This document shows, one piece after another, positions 33,916 to 43,307 of a DNA stretch of 54,462 nucleotides. The position numbers were made by a program, and so were the translations under genes. The DNA is from an uncultured Clostridia bacterium (GTDB lineage Bacteria; Bacillota; Clostridia; Christensenellales; Aristaeellaceae). The stretch lies in assembly GCA_937907055.1 (NCBI GenBank), contig CALCTW010000024.1, positions 1-54,462 on the forward strand, written 5' to 3'. The notes under the pieces are model-generated. The model saw only the letters and a program-made list of their open reading frames with translations, was not told the DNA's origin and made no database searches. Numbering within the stretch: the stretch's first letter is position 1; each line of letters starts with the position of its first letter.

Positions 33916-34874
33916 GTATTCAAAAAAGACTGGGTCAGATCAAACGCAGCCTGACCGGCAATTCGGTCGGAAGCGCTCATCGTGCTTTTTACCGGCGATT
34001 TATGAAGTATGCTTTTATCGAAGGCGAATGCAGTAACGCGCAGCAGTTTGAAGCCTCGATCACGAAAATGTATCACGCGGTGGAAAAGGGGCTCTCTTAT
34101 CCGGTATACCGTCCGAACTTCGGGAAAAAGAATGTGCTTCAGTTGATCGCGTCCATGGAAGCGTACGCGGCGAAGTATGATGTTACAGCCTTTTTCTATG
34201 AAACGTCTTTGTCCGTATTGACGGCGTATAACGAAAAAAATCGGCAGGCCGGCTCTCCTGATCCCGAGATCGAAAAGCGTGTGGCCGGACTGCCCGGAAA
34301 AGCGAATGGGGTTGGCGGCGTGATCACGGTCAATGCGCTCAGTGAAGAGCAGATCAAGCAGATGGATCACGCGCGGTTTGTAGAAAGCCGCCATAGTATC
34401 CGTTTCTTCGATCCCGCGCCGTTCCCGGTCGAAAAGATCCACGCGGCATTGGCGTTGGCGCAGTATACACCGTCTGCCTGTAATCGTCAGGGGTGGAAAG
34501 CGCATATCGTGAATGACAGCGCGAAGGTGCAGAAGATCCTTGCGAATCAGAATGGTAACAAGGGATTTGGCGAAGCTGTGAAGCAGTTGGTCGTCGTGAC
34601 GGGGGATCTGCGGTACTTTAACAAGACCCGTGAATTGCATCAGGTGTATATCGACGGCGGCATGTACGCCATGCGTGTGCTGGATGCCCTTCATTATGAG
34701 GGCGCGGCGACGACGCCTCTCAGCGCTGCACTGACCGGGAAACAGGAAGAGAACGTGCGAAAACTGCTGGATTTGGATCCTGCTGAAGTGATCATCATGT
34801 TCATTTGTGTGGGGACCTGTCCTGCGGAAACGCTGACGACTCGTTCTGAACGCCGTCCTTATAGGAGAGGTTAA
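33912..34874 (+). CDS. Nitroreductase-fold protein of the capsule locus
   Basis: 320 residues. A family-specific N-terminal region of about 150 residues (SITKMYHAVEKGLSYPVYRPNFGKK) precedes a nitroreductase-like flavin domain: SRHSIRFFDPAPFP, ALALAQYTPSACNRQGWKAH, VVVTGDLRYF, IDGGMYAMRVLDALHYEGAA and ICVGTCP. This form recurs in capsule loci; the reaction is unknown, perhaps oxidation of a sugar or side group with FMN. It is translationally coupled to wzx by ATGA overlap. Confidence 0.82.
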   Translation: MSIQKRLGQIKRSLTGNSVGSAHRAFYRRFMKYAFIEGECSNAQQFEASITKMYHAVEKGLSYPVYRPNFGKKNVLQLIASMEAYAAKYDVTAFFYETSLSVLTAYNEKNRQAGSPDPEIEKRVAGLPGKANGVGGVITVNALSEEQIKQMDHARFVESRHSIRFFDPAPFPVEKIHAALALAQYTPSACNRQGWKAHIVNDSAKVQKILANQNGNKGFGEAVKQLVVVTGDLRYFNKTRELHQVYIDGGMYAMRVLDALHYEGAATTPLSAALTGKQEENVRKLLDLDPAEVIIMFICVGTCPAETLTTRSERRPYRRG

Positions 34875-34904
34875 TCTATCACTTTATTTATCAGGCAGGT
34901 CATT

Positions 34905-36080
34905 ATGATTTGTTCACAAGTATTTCAGAAGTCTTATCATCGGGAGCCGGAGGATGTGGCCTTTTGCCCCTACCGGGTGTGCCCGATGGGCGCGCACTCG
35001 GATCATAACTTCGGTAAGATCACGGGTCTCGCGATCGATAAGGGTGTGAATATCGCCTATGGCGTGAAAAAGAACGGCGTGATCGAGCTGTCCTCGCTGC
35101 AGTTTGAAAAGCGGGCGCAGTGGCATATCCAGCAGGTGGATGAAAAGCCGGTGGGCGACTGGGCGGATTACCTGCGCGGCGCGACATGGGCGCTTTCAAA
35201 GCATTATACGCTGCGGATGGGTCTGTGCGGTGTGGTGGAAGGCACCATGCCGATCGGCGGGCTCTCTTCCTCCGCGGCGGTCATCATCGCGTTCCTGTGC
35301 GCGCTTTGCAAGGTGAACGACCTGCATCCGGGCGAGGCGGAGCTGATCCAGATCGCCCTGGAGGCGGAAAAGGATTATGTGGGTGTCGCGGTGGGTACGC
35401 TGGACCAGAGCTGCGAAGTGTATTCAAAGAAAGATCATCTGCTGTATCTGGATACACTGAACAACAAGTATGAACTGATCCCGCAGCACCCCGATATGCC
35501 GGAATACAAGATCGCGATCTTCTTCTCCGGGATCGAGCGGAACCTGGCCGGAAGCAAGTTCAATATGCGCGTGGATGAGGCGAAGTCCGCGGCCTACGCG
35601 CTGATGGCGTATGCCGGAATGGATTACGGCAAATTCAATGAGGCGGTACTTCGCTCTGTGCCGGTGGAGATCTATCATCAATATAAGGATCGGCTGCCGG
35701 ATAACTGGCGGAAGCGCGCGGAACACTGGTATACCGAGTTCGCGCGTGTGGAGGCCGGCGCGGAAGCATGGCGCAGGGGTGATCTGTTCACCTACGGTAA
35801 ACTGTGCTTTGCGAGCGGACGGAGCTCGATCGAGAACTGGGAGACCGGTTCGGATGAACTGAAGAAGCTGTATGAGCTGATCCGCTCGGCGGACGGCGTA
35901 TATGGCGGCCGTTTCTCCGGCGCGGGCTTCAAGGGCTGCTGCATGGCGCTGATCGATCCGAAATACGCGGAGAAGATCGAGCAGTATGTGGGCGAGGAAT
36001 ACCTGAAGGCGTTCCCGGCACTGAGCGGCAAATATTCCTTCCATCTGTGCGAGAGCGCGGACGGTGTGAAGATGCCGTAA
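34905..36080 (+). CDS. GHMP sugar kinase, galacturonokinase-like
   Basis: A 391-residue GHMP kinase. Motif 1 is FCPYRVCPMGAHSDHNFGK, which resembles plant galacturonokinase (PYRICPLGAHIDHQ) rather than galactokinase (PGRVNLIGEHTDYN). Motif 2 is PIGGLSSSAAVII and motif 3 is GGRFSGAGFKGCCMAL. It would make galacturonate-1-phosphate, which the nucleotidyltransferase at 37.5 kb could activate. This would be a salvage route beside de novo UDP-uronate synthesis by the genes that follow. Substrate assignment is by motif only. Confidence 0.78.
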   Translation: MICSQVFQKSYHREPEDVAFCPYRVCPMGAHSDHNFGKITGLAIDKGVNIAYGVKKNGVIELSSLQFEKRAQWHIQQVDEKPVGDWADYLRGATWALSKHYTLRMGLCGVVEGTMPIGGLSSSAAVIIAFLCALCKVNDLHPGEAELIQIALEAEKDYVGVAVGTLDQSCEVYSKKDHLLYLDTLNNKYELIPQHPDMPEYKIAIFFSGIERNLAGSKFNMRVDEAKSAAYALMAYAGMDYGKFNEAVLRSVPVEIYHQYKDRLPDNWRKRAEHWYTEFARVEAGAEAWRRGDLFTYGKLCFASGRSSIENWETGSDELKKLYELIRSADGVYGGRFSGAGFKGCCMALIDPKYAEKIEQYVGEEYLKAFPALSGKYSFHLCESADGVKMP

Positions 36081-36280
36081 GGCGGATATAGAAAGTCAAA
36101 AAGAAATAACGGCCTTTTTACCGCGGATGTATTGAAAGAGAAGCGGAGAAAAGAAAAAATAAGCAATAGCAGTATCACGGATGTAGAAATTGAGAAGGGA
36201 TGCTGCAACATTGTCAGACAGAACCGCCGCAGAGATGCCGGGCGGTGACAGCTGATCCACGATCGATATGGGAGATAAAA

Positions 36281-37513
36281 ATGAATATTGCTGTTGCCGG
36301 AACAGGCTATGTGGGCCTGTCGATCTCTGTTTTGCTTTCACAGCATCATCATGTGACGGCTGTGGACATCATTCCGGAAAAGGTGGAGAAGATCAATAAA
36401 AGGATCAGCCCGATCCAGGATGAGTATATTGAAAAATACCTCAGGGAAAAGGATCTGGACCTGACGGCTACGACGGACGCGGAAACGGCGTATCAGGACG
36501 CCGAGTTTGTGGTGATCGCGGCCCCGACCAATTATGACAGCCGGAAGAACTTTTTTGATACCAGCGCGGTGGAATCTGTGATCCGGCAGGTGATAAAGGT
36601 CAATCCGGATGCCGTAATGATCATCAAATCCACGATCCCCGTAGGCTTTACCGCGATGGTACGCGAAAAGTATCATTGCGATAATATCCTGTTCAGCCCG
36701 GAGTTCCTGCGGGAGAGCAAGGCTTTGTATGATAACCTGTATCCCAGCCGGATCATTGTGGGCACGGATGTGGAGAACGCGCGGCTGGTGAAGGCGGCCA
36801 ACACCTTTGCCTGTCTTTTGCAGGAAGGCGCGCTGAAGCCGGAGATCGATACACTGATCATGGGCTTTACCGAGGCCGAGGCTGTGAAGCTGTTCGCCAA
36901 TACCTATCTGGCGCTTCGCGTGTCATATTTTAATGAACTGGACACCTATGCCGAGATGAAGGGACTGGATACACAGCAGATCATTAACGGTGTGTGTCTG
37001 GATCCGCGGATCGGCTCTCACTATAATAACCCTTCATTTGGTTACGGCGGCTACTGCCTGCCCAAGGATACCAAGCAGTTGCTGGCGAACTACGCGGATG
37101 TGCCGCAGAACATGATGAGCGCCATTGTGGAGAGCAACAGGACAAGGAAGGACTTTATTGCCGACCGCGTACTGGAGATGGCCGGTGCCTACGAAGCCAG
37201 TGAGGCATGGAACGCCGATAAGGAGCATGAGGTGATCGTGGGCGTGTACCGCCTGACGATGAAGAGCAATTCCGATAACTTCCGTCAGAGTTCCATTCAG
37301 GGCGTGATGAAGCGGATCAAGGCCAAGGGCGCGACGGTGGTCATTTATGAGCCGACCCTGGAAAACGGCAGCACGTTCTTTGGCAGCAGGGTGATCGGCG
37401 ATCTTGAGAAATTCAAACAGATGAGCAACGCCATCATCGCCAACCGCTATGACAGCTGTCTGGATGATGTGGCGGAGAAGGTGTATACCCGCGATATCTT
37501 CAGAAGAGACTGA
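36281..37513 (+). CDS. UDP-glucose/GDP-mannose 6-dehydrogenase family
   Basis: A 410-residue NAD-dependent nucleotide-sugar dehydrogenase, most likely UDP-glucose 6-dehydrogenase making UDP-glucuronate. The NAD site is AVAGTGYVGLSISVLLS. Central motifs are KSTIPVGFT and EAVKLFANTYLALRVSYFNEL. The catalytic Cys259 is in GYGGYCLPKDTKQL. The C-terminal nucleotide-sugar domain is complete. ATG 36281 follows GGGAGA. The 200 bp gap upstream (36081-36280) holds no gene and no clear promoter. Confidence 0.92.
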   Translation: MNIAVAGTGYVGLSISVLLSQHHHVTAVDIIPEKVEKINKRISPIQDEYIEKYLREKDLDLTATTDAETAYQDAEFVVIAAPTNYDSRKNFFDTSAVESVIRQVIKVNPDAVMIIKSTIPVGFTAMVREKYHCDNILFSPEFLRESKALYDNLYPSRIIVGTDVENARLVKAANTFACLLQEGALKPEIDTLIMGFTEAEAVKLFANTYLALRVSYFNELDTYAEMKGLDTQQIINGVCLDPRIGSHYNNPSFGYGGYCLPKDTKQLLANYADVPQNMMSAIVESNRTRKDFIADRVLEMAGAYEASEAWNADKEHEVIVGVYRLTMKSNSDNFRQSSIQGVMKRIKAKGATVVIYEPTLENGSTFFGSRVIGDLEKFKQMSNAIIANRYDSCLDDVAEKVYTRDIFRRD

Positions 37514-37551
37514 TCCTGAGCGGGAAAGAACACTGAAAAGGGGACAAGAAT

Positions 37552-38292
37552 ATGAAGTGTGTGATTCTGGCGGCAGGTTACGCGACCCGGCTTTATCCGC
37601 TGACGGAGAATTTTCCGAAGCCTTTATTGAAAGTGGGCGAGAAGACGATCCTGGACTGGCTGATCGATGATATCGATACGATCGGGGTGATCGATCAGTA
37701 TGTGGTGATCAGCAATCATAAGTACGCGCCGCATTTTGAAGCGTGGGCGAAGGAAAAGAAGCAGCAGGTGGTGGTGGTGGATGACGGAACATCCTCCAAT
37801 GAGACCCGTCTGGGCGCGGTGAAGGATGTGCAGTTTGCCATCGATCAATTGAGTCTCAATGATGACCTGCTGGTGATCGCCGGAGACAATGTGCTGGATT
37901 TCAGCCTGACAAAGTTTATTACCTACGCGCGGGAGAAGGGCACCTCCTGCATCATGCGCTATTATGAGGCGCAGGAGAGCAAGCTGGTGAAGTGCGGCGT
38001 GGTGGAGATCGATGAGGCGGACAGGATCCTTTCGATGGAGGAAAAGCCCGCGCGGCCGAAGAGCCACTGGTGCTGCCCGCCCTTCTATGTATACGCGAAG
38101 GGTGATGTGTGCCGCGTGAAGGAAGCCATTGAAGGCGGAGAATGCGGCACGGACGCGCCCGGCAGCTTCATTGCCTGGCTGAGCCAGAAGACCGCGGTGC
38201 ATGCCATGGAAATGCCCGGCAGCCGTTATGATATCGGCAATCTGGCAAGTTATGAACAGGTGCAGCGCGATTACAAGGGCATTACCCGCTGA
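37552..38292 (+). CDS. Sugar-1-phosphate nucleotidyltransferase
   Basis: A 246-residue NTP-transferase fold enzyme. The signature is VILAAGYATRLYPLTENFPKP (nucleotide loop), VIAGDNVLDFSL (metal Asp) and VVEIDEADRILSMEEKPARP. It makes an NDP-sugar from a sugar-1-phosphate. Between a uronate kinase and a UDP-uronate epimerase it may act on galacturonate-1-phosphate, but this is inference from order. AAGGGG lies before the ATG. Confidence 0.9.
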   Translation: MKCVILAAGYATRLYPLTENFPKPLLKVGEKTILDWLIDDIDTIGVIDQYVVISNHKYAPHFEAWAKEKKQQVVVVDDGTSSNETRLGAVKDVQFAIDQLSLNDDLLVIAGDNVLDFSLTKFITYAREKGTSCIMRYYEAQESKLVKCGVVEIDEADRILSMEEKPARPKSHWCCPPFYVYAKGDVCRVKEAIEGGECGTDAPGSFIAWLSQKTAVHAMEMPGSRYDIGNLASYEQVQRDYKGITR

Positions 38293-38321
38293 ACGCAAAA
38301 AAGCAGATGAGAGGATACGAT

Positions 38322-39422
38322 ATGGAACACGGACAGCTTTCTTTGACCGGCAAGACGATCCTTGTGACCGGCGCGGCCGGGTTTATCGGCAGCAATCTGG
38401 TGCTGGAGCTGCTGCGGACGCAGGAAAAGGTGCGGATCATCGGTATCGACAATATGAACGACTACTATGACGTGTCCATCAAGGAATGGCGTCTTGAGCA
38501 GATCGGGGTGGCAGCCGAGAAGACAGACGGCAGCGAGTGGCATTTTATCCGCGGTGATATCGCGGATAACGCGTGTATTCAGGGTATTTTTGAAAAATAC
38601 GCGCCTTCTGTGGTCGTCAATCTGGCGGCGCAGGCCGGTGTGCGTTACTCCATTACCAACCCGGACGCGTATATCCGCTCCAATATGATCGGCTTCTATA
38701 ACATTCTGGAAGCCTGCCGCCACAGTTATGACGGCGGTAGGACCGGCGTGGAGCATCTGGTGTACGCCTCTTCTTCTTCCGTTTACGGCTCTAACAAGAA
38801 GGTGCCTTACGCAACAGAGGACAAGGTGGATAACCCGGTCTCACTGTACGCGGCGACCAAGAAGAGCAATGAGCTGTTCGCGCATTCTTATTCCAAACTG
38901 TATAACATTCCTTCCACCGGGCTGCGCTTCTTTACGGTGTACGGCCCTGCCGGACGCCCGGATATGGCGTACTTCGGCTTCACGGATAAACTGATCCGCG
39001 GCGAGACGATCAAGATCTTCAACTACGGCAATTGCAAGCGCGATTTCACCTATGTGGATGATATCGTGGAAGGGATCAAGCGCGTGATGCAGGGGCCGCC
39101 GACGCGTGTCAAGGGCGAGGACGGGCTGCCTGTGCCGCCTTATGCTGTTTATAACATCGGCAACTCCGCGCCGGAGAACCTGCTGGACTTTGTGGATATC
39201 CTGCAGCAGGAACTGATCCGCGCGAAGGTGCTGCCGGAGGATTATGACTTTGAGGCGCATAAGCAGCTGGTTGCGATGCAGCCCGGCGATGTGCCGGTGA
39301 CCTACGCGGATACGACGCCGCTGGAGCAGGACTTCGGCTTCAGGCCGGATACGCCGCTGAGGGAGGGCCTGCGCCGCTTTGCGGAATGGTATTATGAGTT
39401 CTATCTGAAAGACCGTGCCTGA
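38322..39422 (+). CDS. NAD-dependent epimerase, UDP-glucuronate 4-epimerase type
   Basis: 366 residues, SDR fold. The NAD site is VTGAAGFIGSNLVLELL. IDNMNDYYDVSIKEWRL is typical of UDP-glucuronate 4-epimerases (CapI/LspL). The catalytic Tyr/Lys is in SLYAATKKSNEL and the Ser region is YASSSSVYG. It would interconvert UDP-GlcA and UDP-GalA. ATG 38322 was preferred to 38307 because AGAGG lies seven bases before it. It is the last clear gene of the capsule operon. Confidence 0.92.
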   Translation: MEHGQLSLTGKTILVTGAAGFIGSNLVLELLRTQEKVRIIGIDNMNDYYDVSIKEWRLEQIGVAAEKTDGSEWHFIRGDIADNACIQGIFEKYAPSVVVNLAAQAGVRYSITNPDAYIRSNMIGFYNILEACRHSYDGGRTGVEHLVYASSSSVYGSNKKVPYATEDKVDNPVSLYAATKKSNELFAHSYSKLYNIPSTGLRFFTVYGPAGRPDMAYFGFTDKLIRGETIKIFNYGNCKRDFTYVDDIVEGIKRVMQGPPTRVKGEDGLPVPPYAVYNIGNSAPENLLDFVDILQQELIRAKVLPEDYDFEAHKQLVAMQPGDVPVTYADTTPLEQDFGFRPDTPLREGLRRFAEWYYEFYLKDRA

Positions 39423-39437
39423 CGGAGGAAGAAATCT

Positions 39438-40142
39438 ATGCCTCTTGGCGTAATCGTGAATGTGCTGGCGGTGGTGATCGGCGGATTGCTGGGAACGGTG
39501 ATCGGCCCCAAGCTGAGCCAGCGGCTGAAGGACACACTGTATCTGGTGTTCGGGATCTCTTCGATGGGGATCGGCATCACATCAGTGGTGAAGATGCAGA
39601 ACATGCCGGCGGTGATCCTGGCCTTTATTGTGGGAACGATCATCGGGGTGGTGCTGCATCTGCAGGACCGGATCCAGCGCGGCGGGCAGCTGATGCAGAA
39701 GGGCATGGCGAAGGTACTGCCGGTAGGAAAGCTGGACGCGGACGCGTCGGCGCTGCTGGTGACGGCCATCGTGCTGTTCTGCGTGAGCGGAACGGGCATC
39801 TATGGATCGATCTATTCCGGGATCAGCGGAGATCACAGCATCCTGATCGCCAAATCCATTCTGGACCTGTTCACGGCCATGATCTTTGCCTGTTCTTTGG
39901 GGCCGGTGACATCGCTGGTGGCGGTACCGCAGGCGGTGGTCTTTCTGATCCTGTTCTTCTCGGCGCGGCTGATCTTTCCGCTGACGACGGAGACGATGGT
40001 GAATGACTTCAAGGCCTGTGGAGGACTGATCATGATCGCGACCGGGTTCAGGATCGCCAAGATCCATGATTTCCCCATCGCGGATATGATCCCGTCCATG
40101 CTGCTGGTGTGGTTTACCAGCGCGCTGTGGTCGCTGATGTAA
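39438..40142 (+). CDS. DUF554 membrane protein
   Basis: A 234-residue membrane protein with about six spans. The family pattern is an N-terminal GVIVNVLAVVIGGLLGTVIG, SSMGIGITSV, FCVSGTGIYGS, KSILDLFTAMIFACSLG and a C-terminal ATGFRIAKIHDFPIADMIPS. The function is unknown. It starts 15 bp after the epimerase, so it may be read through from the capsule operon. A terminator follows. Confidence 0.92.
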   Translation: MPLGVIVNVLAVVIGGLLGTVIGPKLSQRLKDTLYLVFGISSMGIGITSVVKMQNMPAVILAFIVGTIIGVVLHLQDRIQRGGQLMQKGMAKVLPVGKLDADASALLVTAIVLFCVSGTGIYGSIYSGISGDHSILIAKSILDLFTAMIFACSLGPVTSLVAVPQAVVFLILFFSARLIFPLTTETMVNDFKACGGLIMIATGFRIAKIHDFPIADMIPSMLLVWFTSALWSLM

Positions 40143-40163
40143 ACTGAAAAACGATGAGCATAG

Positions 40164-40199
40164 AAAAACACGCCCGGAAAATGATCCGGACGTGTTTTT
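40164..40199. terminator. Bidirectional terminator between convergent genes
   Basis: AAAAACACG and CGTGTTTTT plus an inner CCGGA/TCCGG form a long hairpin with A- and T-tracts. It serves both the DUF554 gene and ktrA. Confidence 0.8.
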
Positions 40200-40224
40200 G
40201 AATGCGGGGAACGCGGAAGCAGGA

Positions 40225-40872
40225 TCAGCCGCGGAGGAACTTTTGCAGATCCTTCAGGAAGCCTAAAATGAGGACGCGGGTGCCGTCAACAAAGACGGTA
40301 TCGGCGTTGAGATCGGTGCGGAGGCGGCCATGATCGCGCATGGCCAGAACATTGACATGATACTTCTGCCGGATAGCCAATTGACCGAGGCTCTTGTTGA
40401 TCCATTCGTGAGGGACTTCGATCTCGACGATGGCGCTTTCGGCATCCAGCTCGATATATTCAAAGACATGATCGGCGCTGTAACGGATGGCTGTCCATTC
40501 AGCCATTTCACGCTCGGGATAAACGACATAATCCGCGCCGTTGCGGAGAAGAAACTTTTCATAACGGTCACGGCTGGCACGGGCCACGACCTTTTGCGCG
40601 CCCAGTTCCTTGAGGAGACTGGTGGTCTCGAGCGAATCAAGGAAATCATCGCCGATGGTGACGATGCAAAGATCGAAGTCCGGGATGCCGAGCGATTCGA
40701 GGAAAACGCGGTCCGTGCTGTCGCCGATCTGCGCGCTGTCAACATAGGGCATGACGGACTGGACGCGTTCCTCGTCATTATCGATGGCCATGACTTCATG
40801 GCCCAGTTCATTGAGCTTTTTGATGACGGTACGTCCGAAACGGCCAAGACCAACGACCAGTACTGATTTCAT
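40225..40872 (-). CDS. ktrA: Potassium uptake regulator KtrA (RCK domain)
   Basis: A 215-residue cytosolic gating subunit of the Ktr K+ channel. The RCK_N NAD/ATP-binding part starts SVLVVGLGRFGRTVIKKL with IDNDEERVQ and CIVTIGDDF. The RCK_C (TrkA_C) part starts about residue 135 and in Ktr proteins binds c-di-AMP. ATG 40872 follows GGAGGAAAACCT. It is 99 bp downstream of ktrB in the same transcription unit. Confidence 0.94.
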   Translation of the reverse strand: MKSVLVVGLGRFGRTVIKKLNELGHEVMAIDNDEERVQSVMPYVDSAQIGDSTDRVFLESLGIPDFDLCIVTIGDDFLDSLETTSLLKELGAQKVVARASRDRYEKFLLRNGADYVVYPEREMAEWTAIRYSADHVFEYIELDAESAIVEIEVPHEWINKSLGQLAIRQKYHVNVLAMRDHGRLRTDLNADTVFVDGTRVLILGFLKDLQKFLRG

Positions 40873-40971
40873 AGGTTTTCCTCCTGACATCCGGCAGAAA
40901 GCCGGGAGAATGATGGGCGTTTATTGGGGAATATACAGAGAGACTGCAGACGGAGCGGCATCCACACGGGA

Positions 40972-42303
40972 TCAGCCGATGGTGATCTTTTCAGTGGGGA
41001 CGCTGCTGCGGACATTCTTCTTGGAAATGCCGGCATAGATGATGGTGAGGCCGCCGACACGCCCGATGAACATGAGCAGGATGAGCAGCAGACGGGAGCC
41101 TGTGCCGAGGCCGGTGGTGATGCCGAGGGTGAGACCGGCGGTGCCGACGGCGCTGGCGGTCTCAAACGCGCAGGTGAGCAGCGGCAGTTCCTCGAAGAAG
41201 CTGATCAGCAGAGCGCAGGTGACGAACAGGACGACATAAAGCATGAGCAGGGCAGAGGCGCTGCGCACGGTCTCGTCCTCGAGACGGCGCTTGAACAGGC
41301 GGACATCGCTCTGACGGCGGTAGACGGAGAACATGAGGGCCAGCATGACGGTGAAGGTGGTGGTCTTCATACCGCCGGCGGTACTGCCGGGGCAGCCGCC
41401 GATCATCATGAGCACGATCATGATGAGCACGCTGCCGTCATGAAGCGTGGAGAAATCCGCTGTATTGAAGCCCGCGGTGCGGGTGGTGACAGACTGGAAG
41501 AGAGAGACGAGCGTGCGTTCCCCGAGGGGGAGCGCGCTGTATTCACGGAAGAAGAAGAAAACAGCGGGCAGGAAAATGAGCACGGGGGTGATGCACAGGA
41601 TGACCTTGGTCTGCATGGAATAGCGGCGGAAACGGAACTTGTTGCGGATGAGATCATCATAGGTGAAGAAGCCCAGACCGCCGCAGATGATGAGCAGCAT
41701 GATGACGATATTGAAGTAAGCGTCCCCGCTCCACGAGGTGAGGGAACTGAAGGGCTCCTCGGCCCCCATAAGATCGAAACCGGCATTGCAGAAGGCGGAG
41801 ATGCTGTGGAAAACGGAATACCAGATGCCCTTCAGCGCGCCGAAACGCCCGATGAAGGAGGGCAGGAGCAGAAGCGCGCCGGTGCCCTCAAAAATGAGGG
41901 TCATGAGCAGGATGAAGCGGAGCGTTTTGAGGACACCGCCCATTTGGGGGGCGGAAATGGCATCAACAAGCTTGCTGCGCTGACCGAGCCCGATCTTCCT
42001 GCCGGTAAACATGGTGAAGGTGGAAACGATGCTGACGACACCGAGACCGCCGACCTGAATGAGCAGGATGACGATGAGCTGGCCGAAGAAATTCCAGTAG
42101 GAGCCGGTATCCTTCACGACCAGACCGGTGACGCAGACCGCGCTGGTGGAGGTGAAGAGGGCATCGAGCGGAGATGTCCACACCCCCTGCGTATTGGCAA
42201 TGGGGAGCGTGAGCAGCAGCGTGCCCAGCAGGATGACTGCCAGAAAACCCAGAACGATCGTCTGGCCGGAGGTGAGCTTTTTAAGCTTGAATTTCAGTTT
42301 CAA
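40972..42303 (-). CDS. ktrB: Potassium uptake channel KtrB (TrkH family)
   Basis: A 443-residue membrane K+ translocator. All four pore loops with the filter glycine are visible: TSTSAVCVTGLVV, SISAFCNAGFDL, VTTRTAGFNTAD and ASAVGTAGLTLG. A C-terminal GRVGGLTII matches the family. The start is TTG at 42303 with GAGGT eight bases upstream. It is paired with ktrA and divergent from the TtcA-like gene. The upstream region (140 bp) is too short for a ydaO-type riboswitch. Confidence 0.95.
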   Translation of the reverse strand: MKLKFKLKKLTSGQTIVLGFLAVILLGTLLLTLPIANTQGVWTSPLDALFTSTSAVCVTGLVVKDTGSYWNFFGQLIVILLIQVGGLGVVSIVSTFTMFTGRKIGLGQRSKLVDAISAPQMGGVLKTLRFILLMTLIFEGTGALLLLPSFIGRFGALKGIWYSVFHSISAFCNAGFDLMGAEEPFSSLTSWSGDAYFNIVIMLLIICGGLGFFTYDDLIRNKFRFRRYSMQTKVILCITPVLIFLPAVFFFFREYSALPLGERTLVSLFQSVTTRTAGFNTADFSTLHDGSVLIMIVLMMIGGCPGSTAGGMKTTTFTVMLALMFSVYRRQSDVRLFKRRLEDETVRSASALLMLYVVLFVTCALLISFFEELPLLTCAFETASAVGTAGLTLGITTGLGTGSRLLLILLMFIGRVGGLTIIYAGISKKNVRSSVPTEKITIG

Positions 42304-42345
42304 GGATGTTTACCTCAGAATCGGTTAAATGCGGTATACAAGATG

Positions 42346-42374
42346 ATTATACCACTGCCGGGGTGAAATAACAA
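42346..42374 (-). promoter_or_regulatory. ktrBA promoter
   Basis: On the minus strand: TTGTTA (42374-42369), 17-bp spacer, TATAAT (42351-42346). Confidence 0.7.
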
Positions 42375-42384
42375 GTGCGCGGCA

Positions 42385-42413
42385 TTGACGGGAACCGCGG
42401 CGGCGCTTATAAT
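42385..42413 (+). promoter_or_regulatory. Promoter of the TtcA-like gene
   Basis: TTGACG (42385-42390), 17-bp spacer, TATAAT (42408-42413). It is divergent from the ktrBA promoter, with the -35 boxes only ten bases apart. Confidence 0.75.
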
Positions 42414-42443
42414 GAAGAAAGATCACGGAAAGGGGGAGCAGAC

Positions 42444-43295
42444 ATGGCGAGAAGGGCATTGGACAGAGCCGGAGAGATCGGGCGGTCGATCCTGACGGCG
42501 TACCGGGACACGCTGTGGGCTCCCTTTGTGAAGGGGATCCGGCGGTATCAGATGATCCGCGAAGGAGACAGGATCGCGGTGTGCATTTCCGGCGGCAAGG
42601 ACAGTATGCTGCTGGCTAAGATGATGCAGCTGCTGCAGAAGCACTATGATGTGCCCTTTGAGGTGACCTTTCTGGTGATGGATCCCGGGTATAACCGGGA
42701 AAACCGCGCGCAGATCGAGGAGAACCTGAAAACGCTTCAGATCCCGGCGGTGATCTTTGAAAGCGACGTGTTTGAAGTGGCGAATGTGCAGGAGCATAAT
42801 CCCTGCTATCTGTGCGCCAGAATGCGGCGCGGGTGTCTTTACAAAAAGGCGCAGGAGCTTGGATGCAACAAGATCGCGCTGGGGCATCACTTTGACGATG
42901 TGATCGGCACCACGGTGATGAGCATGTTCTGGAGCGCCAAGCTGGAGGCCATGATGCCGATGGTACACGCGCGGAATTTTGACGATATGACACTGATCCG
43001 GCCCATGTATCTGGTGCATGAGGAGGATATCATCGCCTGGCGGGATGAGAACGCGCTGCGGTTTATCCAGTGCGCGTGCCGCTTTACAGGACACGCGGAA
43101 ACGGATGAGCATGCCTCCAAGCGGCTGGAAACGAAGCTGCTGCTGAAGCGATTGAGGGAAAACAACCCGGATATTGAAAAGAACATTTTTAACAGCATCC
43201 ATAATGTGGACATGGACACCTTCCCCGCGTGGAAGAAAAACGGGGAAAGCCATGATTTTCTGGAACATTTTTATGACCCGGATCAGAACGGGTGA
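42444..43295 (+). CDS. TtcA-like tRNA 2-thiolation PP-loop ATPase
   Basis: 283 residues. The PP-loop SGGKDSMLLA is at 49-58. Cys motifs NPCYLCARMRRGC and IQCACRF suit the iron-sulfur cluster of TtcA-type enzymes, which thiolate cytidine 32 of tRNA. GHHFDDVIGTTVM matches the family. ATG 42444 follows GGGGGAG. It is 12 bp before the next gene. A related sulfur-transfer role is possible; the exact tRNA position is not shown by the sequence. Confidence 0.88.
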   Translation: MARRALDRAGEIGRSILTAYRDTLWAPFVKGIRRYQMIREGDRIAVCISGGKDSMLLAKMMQLLQKHYDVPFEVTFLVMDPGYNRENRAQIEENLKTLQIPAVIFESDVFEVANVQEHNPCYLCARMRRGCLYKKAQELGCNKIALGHHFDDVIGTTVMSMFWSAKLEAMMPMVHARNFDDMTLIRPMYLVHEEDIIAWRDENALRFIQCACRFTGHAETDEHASKRLETKLLLKRLRENNPDIEKNIFNSIHNVDMDTFPAWKKNGESHDFLEHFYDPDQNG

Positions 43296-43307
43296 AAGGA
43301 TAAGGAT

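Noticed and set aside
40924..42366. A 480-residue plus-strand frame over ktrB
   Set aside because: It is an acidic repeat-like translation arising from the complement of a membrane protein gene; ktrB shows all four pore loops.
42304..42443. A c-di-AMP (ydaO) riboswitch before ktrB
   Set aside because: The leader is too short and no aptamer motif is visible.
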